From contig JAWQUS010000027.1 in NCBI GenBank assembly GCA_036365455.1, forward strand, positions 13,070,501-13,134,500: a stretch of DNA of 64,000 nt. The letters run 5' to 3'. Of this stretch, positions 57,096 through 64,000 are shown in pieces. Position 1 is the stretch's first letter. The number at the start of each line of letters is the position of its first letter. Below the pieces are notes generated by a model. The model was not told where the DNA came from. It searched no databases and saw only the letters and a program-made list of their open reading frames with translations. Origin of the DNA: Macrosoma leucophasiata. Taxonomy: Eukaryota; Arthropoda; Insecta; Lepidoptera; Hedylidae. A program made the translations under genes and the position numbers.

Positions 57096-58130
57096 AATAA
57101 AGGACAAACAAACAGACACACACACATACACTCACAGCTCGCAGGTATTTTATTACCATAGAAGAATGCAATCCGGTTCCGGGATGAGACTATATTATCT
57201 ACCAATCAAATTAATACTTTATTATACAGACGCAAATGATGTCCTTTACTCAAGTGACGAATGTACTTACATCTCTCATCCGATGATTATACTTTACGTA
57301 ATGTAAAATGATGTCATATCTTGTACGCATACTCACAAATGAATTGCCTATATACTTTTAAGAGTTATAGTTCAATGGAATAAAGGCGTGAACATAAAGT
57401 TTTATTGAAAACACGTGTAGATATAATGACTTTGTGACGTAACTTAGCTTGCAACAATATGTTACTAGCCGATATTGTAAGGAAATTACATAGGCATTCG
57501 TATGAGTAACATTATTTACTGCACCATTCATCTGCCAAATCCGACACCTTTATACAACATATATGCTCATAACATTACACGTAAAAGGATCATAAACCTT
57601 TAGAAATGACAGAAAGTACAACAACAACCTTATCGCTATTAGAGACTTCTTAAAGGCAAGATAGGAAGTATTAAGGTAAAATGTTAAACCAGATACAATA
57701 ATATGATTGGCAACCATCCACCTTCCACATCATCCACATTATCAAAAAATAATTATTGTATTAAAAACAAAACTGGTTTTTGGTCTTGTATTAATCTGAA
57801 TTAATTTCGAACGTAGGATTTTTTCATCGGTAAAATTTTTATTAACACAAATAGGTTCTGGTGAATCGTAGACGTAGTTGATACATGTTATAACATTTTC
57901 CTTCTATGAAATGAAAGCAACGCTAATGCTACGTAAGCAATATTCTTAACTTCTCGATTTCATTATCCAACACAGAGCTTGTAAGTATTTTCAACACAAA
58001 CAAAGACTCCTAAGAAGCTGAGGTGTCAAAAAACTTTTCAGTCGTCTTAGATGAAAGCATCTTTCAGCGCGTGATGCTATCCTTTGGTGGGATCTCGTCG
58101 TGAGATTAATTTTGGCGGGAGGCGAATGCA
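57096..58130. other. Unannotated AT-rich DNA
   Basis: About 1 kb; CA-rich run near 57113-57132. No gene or repeat recognised. Confidence 0.45.
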
Positions 58131-58256
58131 CGGCGCTAATGTAGACGTCTAGATGACGCCACTGAGCACCTCGGCACGCGGCGCGCTTTTTACACCATTG
58201 CCCAACTTCCGACAATAAACTGCCCGCTGGTATACTGGGAGCACGAGATTATTATT
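58131..58256 (+). repeat. Direct duplication, copy 1
   Basis: GCTAATGTAGACGTCTAGATG, CACTGAGCACCTCGGCAC, TTTTTACACCATT, CCAACTTCCGACAATAAAC and ACTGGGAGCACGAGATTA recur at 58557 with small differences. GC-richer than its surroundings. Confidence 0.85.
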
Positions 58257-58447
58257 TTGGTTATAATATTTGTTCTCGTTACTTTTACAGCGGTGATCAA
58301 GCTATTCAGATCTGTATATTCATTAGAGATATAATCTTGTAGATAAGTTATTTTTCCTGTAGGCGAAACTAAAGTTCCTTATGTAAGATATGGGACCGTT
58401 CAAATAACATGATCACTAAATCAGAACTAGCGCTGAAAACTTCGGGA

Positions 58448-58520
58448 ACAGTAGGGAGGTATTATGTGATTCGGTGGTGCCTCCGTCTTCGAGCTTCATC
58501 ACTGGAGCTCTACCATCTTT
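58448..58520 (-). repeat. SINE-like family A, head fragment
   Basis: GATTCGGTGGTGCCTCCG, GAGCTTCATCACTGGAGC and TCTACCATC match the head on the minus strand. It lies between the two copies of the local duplication. Confidence 0.6.
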
Positions 58521-58556
58521 ACAATTTCGTCGTTATACTTATTTTAGTAGGATAAT

Positions 58557-58681
58557 ACACGGAGCTAATGTAGACTTCTAGATGACGTCACTGAGCACCT
58601 CGGCACCGGCGTGCTTTTTACACCATTCCCCAACTTCCGACGATAAACTTTTCGGCTGGTACACTGGGAGAACGGGATTAA
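58557..58681 (+). repeat. Direct duplication, copy 2
   Basis: Second copy of the 58131-58256 segment, offset about 425 bp, roughly 85-90 percent alike by eye. Confidence 0.85.
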
Positions 58682-59146
58682 CATAAAAACATTTCATAGA
58701 AATTAGATCTTGAGATGCATTATTTTTTCCGAAGAGCGAACAAAAACATATTTCCTTTCGTTGGTTAGGAAAGAGGTCGTAAGATTTTTAGGTCCCATCA
58801 TGTCATCGACGATAGAACCAAAGCTGCGTTGTGTCGTCGATGCATCATGTAGATGCGGGGTCTTTAAGAGGAAACTATAACGCACCGTTCATCTATAGTA
58901 TGCTGGCAATTACGTTGGTACATGGCTGCAGGAAGGATTAATATTTTAGGCCAGAAAACTTTTACGCAAGTAAGTAATTCAATAAAACTATGCTGCTAAC
59001 CATTTTTATGTTTCAGCGAGATGACAATGTGATTTTTTTAATGAAAGTCGTAGAAGAAAATGTTATTGAGATTGATGTAGAGAGGCAAGAGGTGATGCGC
59101 TAATTTTAATTAACCCTGTATATTAGTAGTAGTTGAGTATATGTAT
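58682..59146. other. Unannotated DNA
   Basis: No gene or repeat recognised. GTCGTCGATGCATCATGTAG near 58835 is a partial self-complement. Confidence 0.4.
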
Positions 59147-59352
59147 GTATGTATCTTCACACCAGGTCCCTAACGGGGTAGGCAGAGTGTAGAGCGCCAG
59201 ATATCCTGGTCCTGACATACCTCTCGTGCCTCGTCTACCTTCATCATTCTCTTCATACATGCACGATTCCTAAGACTTTTGACCCCACCATCAGACAGCA
59301 CTCGATCTACTTGGTCATGGTAGGTCAGTCTTGGTCTGCCTGGGTCTCTACT
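59147..59352 (-). pseudogene. LINE 3' end, 5'-truncated
   Basis: Nearly the same sequence as 1067-1270: TATCTTCACACCAGGTCCC, CGGGGTAGGCAGAGTG, TCTCGTGCCTCGTCTACC and GGTCATGGTAGGTCAGTC. It encodes only the last ~60 residues of the protein and has a two-base deletion near 59180 and another near 59265 relative to the first copy. The TATGTATGTATG tail on the left is the 3' end. Confidence 0.8.
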
Positions 59353-59468
59353 CTGAGTATATGTGTATTAAAATTAATGTCGTTTTATGAGCCAAAAAAA
59401 CTTTCCTTCAGTGCATTTTTCAGCTACGTCTAGTAATCTTGCGAAAACAAAATTTATATCCAAATATA

Positions 59469-59690
59469 TGACGACCCGGTTAGTCCAGCGGTGTGAGATG
59501 ACCGATTGATTCGAAGGGTCGCGGGTTCGATCCCCGCACCGGGACAAATCATTGTATGGCCTACAGATATTTGTTTCGGGTCTGGGTGTTTGTGTATGTG
59601 TTGTATGTGTACAACGGCACCCACGACACAGGTTTATACCTACTGTGGGGCTGTGAGTGTAAGCGTATTTTATTATTATTATTTTTATTT
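59469..59690 (+). repeat. tRNA-derived SINE-like family B, best copy
   Basis: The head at 59469-59547 has A-box TTAGTCCAGCGG and a perfect B-box GGGTTCGATCCCC; the T arm GCGGG/CCCGC pairs fully with a 7-base loop and CCGGT/ACCGG can close an acceptor-like stem. The body has GGTCTGGGTGTTTGTG and GTACAACGGCACCCACGAC; the tail is ATT-rich. Of the four copies this is the one most likely to be transcribed by polymerase III. The D and anticodon arms do not fit a functional tRNA. Confidence 0.85.
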
Positions 59691-59701
59691 ATTAAATTTT
59701 T

Positions 59702-59996
59702 TTACTGGTGGTAGAGCTCCAGTGGCGGAGCTCGCGGGCGTAGGCACCACCGCATTACCTAATATACTTGCCGCTAAATGGTAGTGTTCAACACTATCGT
59801 GTTCCGGTCAGGTGGTAATGTACGGCCCTGTAATTTCCGGCACAGAGGCATAAGACCTTAGGCCTCAGGAGTGGTAACGCATCTGCATTTTGACCTTGGT
59901 CTTTGTGTGGGTGTCTATAGGCTGCAGTCATCACTTAACATCAATGTGAACTGCATGCTTGTTTGCCACTTCCATTACATAAAAAAAAAAAAAAAA
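59702..59996 (+). repeat. SINE-like family A, full copy with A-tail
   Basis: Complete family copy with few differences from 18116; A-run of about 16 at the end. Inserted in the ATT-rich tail of the family B element. Confidence 0.9.
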
Positions 59997-60433
59997 ATTC
60001 TATATCAATGAGGAAAATATTCAAGTGAAAATATTAAAAGGTTTGGATAACAAAATAAATTCACAAATATTTTTGTTCTTTGTGTATCACTGGCGTGGCA
60101 ATTGGAGCAGTTTTGTCCAGATGTAACGGGTTTTTTGTGACAATGAATAAGTCTCACACTAATGTAGCGAAACGGATTCTGTTGAAAAGTGGTTAGTTTT
60201 CTTATCAATTTATCTAAGAGCGTGTTTTTGTAGAATTATCTTCCTGTTAAATTAAATCTTGAATATTTTTACAATGAATACAATTCTGCTCCTGTCAAGC
60301 TATGAGATTCCTGTAGCAACCATATCAAATATCTTTTCAGTTAAGGCTTACACCCCGAAGTTCTACGTGTTTGTCTCAGTGTTCTCTATCGGTTATTACT
60401 CAAAACAATTCATATTCAAAAAAGTTTTTTTTA
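59997..60433. other. Unannotated AT-rich DNA
   Basis: Two frames of 67-76 codons without motifs. Nothing else is seen. Confidence 0.45.
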
Positions 60434-60693
60434 ATGTTTTTTTATGTTTAATGTTAACATTGATGTTAAGTGATGTCTGCAGCCTATAGATAACAACCAA
60501 ATACCAAGGTCAAAATGTAGATGCGTTACCACTCCTGAGGCCTAAGGTGTTATGCCGCTGTGCCAGAAATCACAGGGTCGTACCTTACCACCTGACCGGA
60601 ACACGATTAACATTAACATTTAGTGGCAAGTATATTAGGTAATGCGGTGGTCCCTACGCCCGCGAGCTCCGTCACTGGAGCTCACCACCAGCA
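60434..60693 (-). repeat. SINE-like family A, nearly full copy
   Basis: TTATGTTTAATG, ATTGATGTTAAGTGATG, GTAGATGCGTTACCACTCC, TGCCGCTGTGCCAGAAATC and AGCTCCGTCACTGGAGCTC. About 30 bases are missing near 60500 and near 60445. Confidence 0.82.
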
Positions 60694-61431
60694 CCAGTGA
60701 TACATGTTTTCATAATAATACTTGTTTACCACATTCATGAGTGGTGTAGCACGTGTACAAGTCGTACCACGGGCAACGACCGAAAAAAGCCTTCATTCGG
60801 TAGTGCCAATCCGAAGCGCCGCGGTTCAAATGCGAAATCACGACCGTCAAAATATAGCCAATTATTTACGAGTACTTACAGAGCAAGTTCAATGTCATCA
60901 TGTGTTGTTCAATAATGCCCAACTCCCCTTCAAATTATTTTCTAATCAGTTGTAAGCTGTCAAAAGAATAAGTAGTGAGAGAATTACTGAAAGTCATTGC
61001 AAATTTGTATCAAAACCAGAGAATTTACAATAATACGAAAACACAAAAATTATGATGTGTAAAATAGGTACCTAAAGAGCTAGTATAAATAATACCTACT
61101 GCATCTTTGATACCTTTTGGGTCGAATGTTTTGAAACATTCAACTACGGAAAATATAAGCTTTTTAGTGACGAAGCGAAAGGAACCTGGGAGACACAGGA
61201 GTCCATTCTCTACATTTTTGCTGTAAGCAATGATACTACGGAAAATATCATCATATTTTCCGTTCTTATATATCCACAATGTCGATAACTTTTTACCAAA
61301 AAATCAGGTTGTAGGCTACGGAACTCTATATTGTCTAGACACGCACTTGGCCGGTTTAATTTTAAATTCACTTACTTGTGTTAAACAAAAACTTTAACAA
61401 AAATCTGATATTATTGGAGATATATTATTTA
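60694..61431. other. Unannotated DNA with a GGGTTCC-family fragment
   Basis: Near 61314-61358 there is GGCTACGGAACTCTATATTG and CACGCACTTGGCCGGTTTA, the end of the GGGTTCC repeat family in minus orientation. From 61110 to 61300 the sequence may be the remainder of that copy. Frames at 60697-60955 show no domain I know. Confidence 0.45.
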
Positions 61432-62986
61432 CTAGCTGTGCCCGCAACTTTGTTTGCGTGGAAAAGTGGCTATGGGACTTTGGGCAGCACTTTTGGATAC
61501 ACATTTTGATTAATTTTGGATCATAAACACTTTTAAGAAGCTAAAAAAATCTGCTTTACTATAATGCTTCTCTGTATGTACACGATATTAGACGTATGGC
61601 CATCGGGGATAAAAGCACACAGGCTGCTAGGATTGCGAAAAATTGCCAATTATGTGTTTAAACCCGCATCCATCCGATGCAGAACCGTACTTTCACCATC
61701 ACCACCACCACTGTCACCACTACCACCTCTACGACCGCTACCACTACAATCGCTACTAACGCCATCACCGCCACTACCAAACACCTACGCCACCAATGAC
61801 ACCAATGCCACCAAAACTACCAACAACACCGCGAACGTCACCAATACCTCCATCGCCACTAAAAACCACCGCCAGCGCCACCAACGCCACCAACAACACC
61901 ACCAGGGTCACCAACAATACCTACGCCACCAACGACACCAACGCCACCACCACCACCAATTCCACCAACACCACTAACGCTACCACCACCAACATCATCA
62001 TCATAATTACATCCGAAAGACGTCCATCCGTCTCCGCTGGACAAAGCCTTTCTCGAAGATGCTCCTAAAAGTGTTGTGCGTCATAAGGAAAGAATATGCC
62101 ACAATTTATACGCTTGGAATGCTGAATGGTGATCATAGCGGCGATTGCTTTATGCCGGGACGCTGCTATGCGGTATGCTTAATGTAACAGAGAAAAAACC
62201 GGCCAAGTGCGATTCGAACTCGTGCATGAAGGGTTCCGTACAAAAAATGGCATAAATATTACGTTTGTTGGAAGGTAACATACAACATAAGACTTTAAAT
62301 TCCATGAAAATTTTAAGCCCCTATTTGCTACCGATTTAAAAAAAAACACGTTCATTGAATGTAATTTTATCGTTATAGCGGTAACAGAAATACATAATTT
62401 GTGAAAATTTTAGTTTTCTAGCTATCACTGTTTATGAAATACAGCTTGGTGACAGACAGATGGATGGACGGACAGACAGACAGACAGCGGAGGATTAGTA
62501 ATCCGTCCGGTTCCGGGTCCGTTTTTACCTTTTAGATACGGAACCCTAAAAAACATAGAAGATAGATACAGAATAGTTTTAAAATATTCGATCATTCTTT
62601 AAATTGTCGTAACTTTTTTATTTCTAAACCGATTTACATGAAACAAACACTTAATGTTAAGTGAAACTTACCACAATACATTAATGAAAACTGCAAATCG
62701 GATAAGCAATTTCTGAAATTAGCGTACACAATCACACAGACAAACAGACATTTTTCCGAGATAAAAAGTGTTGTGCGCCAAATTTTATAGTATAATCATA
62801 CCAAGTTTCATCGTAATCGGACCAGTAGATTTTGTGTGATGCTTGAACAAACAGACAGACAGACAAAAAATTTTCTAATTACATATTTGTGTTCGGTATC
62901 GATCTAGTAACATCCCCTGGTATTTATTATTTTTATATTTTCAATGTACAGAATTTACACTTCTACAGATTTATTATAAGTTTAGA
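61432..62986 (-). mobile_element. Non-autonomous Helitron carrying a CCACCA minisatellite, copy 2
   Basis: Minus strand: starts TCTAAACTTATAATAAATC at 62986, has both (GTCT)n runs and TTTGGCGCACAACAC, and ends GGGCACAGCTAG at 61432 before T. The segment 62195-62555 is a GGGTTCCGT ... ACGGAACCC element nested inside. The 3' half carries the CCACCA minisatellite (61690-62010) and GACGTATGGCCATCGGGG, as at 35719. Confidence 0.82.
61690..62010. repeat. CCACCA-type minisatellite inside a Helitron, copy 2
   Basis: Irregular CACCACCAC, CCACCAACG and CCAATG units. Open frames read as threonine/asparagine-rich (plus) and glycine/valine-rich (minus) peptides; not called as genes. Confidence 0.85.
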
Positions 62987-63104
62987 TTACTATCGTAAAA
63001 AGCTTTGATTGATATTAAATTATAAGAATAAATCAATTACTTGACTGTTTTGATATGGTGATGTTAGTGTTGATTAAAAAAATATAGAAAACTGTAAAAA
63101 TAAA

Positions 63105-63540
63105 TACAAAAAACCGGTCTAGTGCGTGTCGGGCCACGCGCAGTGTAGGTTTGTGTATTTACAGAGGGAGACATGTAATGAAAAAAAAATGTTATGTTTT
63201 CTATGAAGTTTTTTCGAAATTCTCGAGTAAAATACATTTGGTCGACTATTACTCGCAAACTTGCAAGGCCAACTTAAGTCTGATAGTTTTCCTTTGAATT
63301 TCATTATATATAGCTACTATTGCCGTAACGTTTGAATTTCTAACAACAACCATTTAGTTGGTAGGGGGACACTTGACTATAACGAAAATTTGCACTTTAA
63401 TGCTTAATAAGTCACGAACAGTTAACTAAATCGAAAAACGATGTTTATTGATCCATGATTTCTTTGAAAGACCTATCCAACGATACTTACCCCAAACTTT
63501 ATTGAAATCGAAAATAAAATAAAAATGTTTTTCGGACTCA
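63105..63540 (+). repeat. GGGTTCC-end repeat, 3'-truncated copy
   Basis: AAAAACCGGTCTAGTGCGTG, GCCACGCGCAGTGTAGG, TGGTCGACTATTAC, AAGTCACGAACAGTTAACT and AGACCTATCCAACGATA follow the order of 18628. The end with the (GTCT)n run is missing. Confidence 0.8.
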
Positions 63541-63592
63541 CTATCTGAAACATTTTTGTTTGGTTTCGTTTTTTAAATTATCTTTTAAATAT

Positions 63593-63794
63593 CTAGCGGC
63601 CCGCCCCGGATCCGCGCGGTTGCTATGTTACCTACCCTCTCCGATTTATCTTAGCGTGATGTTATATAACTTAAAGCCTTCCTCGATAAATGGGATATCT
63701 AACACTGAAAGAATTTTTCAAATCGGACCCGTAGTTCCTGAGATTAGCGCGTACAAGCAAACAAACAAACTCAGCTTTATAATATTAGCAAAGA
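63593..63794 (-). mobile_element. Short Helitron-like element, copy 2
   Basis: Minus strand: TCTTTGCTAATATTATAAAG start at 63794, GCTAATCTCAGGAACTACGG in the middle, and GGGGCGGGCCGCTAG end at 63593. About 200 bp, similar to 54031-54226. Confidence 0.65.
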
Positions 63795-64000
63795 TAAGTT
63801 ATATACTGACTATTCTGTGGTATTACATGTATCTTAGAAACCGACTAGTACATTACCCGCAAGCACATAGATACCATACCGCCCTCGTCCTTTTTGTCGT
63901 CAACAGCCACATGGTCACTATGTATCTACTCCGTGCTCACTATCTGCAGGCAGTGGTCAATTATTATTATTATAAATTGCATTTACTCACGTAATCAAAT
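63795..64000. other. Window end, nothing recognised
   Basis: No repeat or motif seen. An open frame from 63560 to 63994 starts within the Helitron-like element and shows no domain. Confidence 0.4.

Noticed and set aside
59469..59547. Functional tRNA gene
   Set aside because: It has good A and B boxes and a T arm, but the D and anticodon arms do not fit, and the same head heads a repeated 200-bp element at three other places.

Overview
The window looks like nuclear DNA of an insect, most likely a moth or butterfly. It is AT-rich, has no operons, and I recognise no intact host gene. It is packed with repeat types common in Lepidoptera: Helitrons ending in a hairpin plus CTAG, (GTCT)n-bearing repeats, tRNA-derived SINEs, mariner relics and 5'-truncated LINE ends. 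Lepidoptera is an inference from these families; I could not search any database.

Layout. 1-3000: SINE pieces, a LINE 3' end and a Helitron head. 3001-9314: a 6.3 kb GC- and CpG-rich minisatellite of 15-bp units with higher-order structure. Its right edge is a sharp break inside a mariner element. 9315-17000: three dead mariner copies (one half-copy fused to the array, one on the minus strand, one on the plus strand), a small Helitron, SINEs and an inverted repeat holding a tRNA-type A box. 17000-28400: SINE-like repeats, a repeat family with GGGTTCC ends, an unclassified retroelement interrupted by a 5S-rRNA-like SINE, LINE fragments and a 1.47 kb composite Helitron. 28400-35600: mostly unannotated DNA with SINEs, a second composite Helitron and a foldback MITE with TTA target duplication. 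35700-40100: two Helitrons joined end to end; the second is a decayed helicase-bearing copy, the only clear Helitron protein relic here. 40100-54000: the least repeat-dense part, with a composite Helitron (45.6-47.2 kb), local duplications, a TIR element, and four spaced copies of a 15-bp motif with core TGATNGATGC. 54000-64000: dense repeats, including a 613-bp near-perfect palindrome at 55501-56113, two clusters of SINE-like copies, Helitrons and another GGGTTCC-family copy.

How it works together. There is no pathway. The content is mobile DNA at different stages of decay and nesting. Mariner copies carry independent frameshifts and deletions. Helitron copies share one internal architecture and differ in the number of an internal ~120-bp tandem unit. 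Long open frames at 3001-9314 exist because a 15-bp unit without stop codons is open in all six frames. They are not evidence of genes.

Most worth a second look: the minisatellite/mariner junction and its 592-bp and ~1.63-kb higher-order repeats, the 613-bp palindrome, the four-copy motif at 50.7-53.9 kb, the 5S-like SINE, and the Helitron-Helitron junction at 37514/37515.
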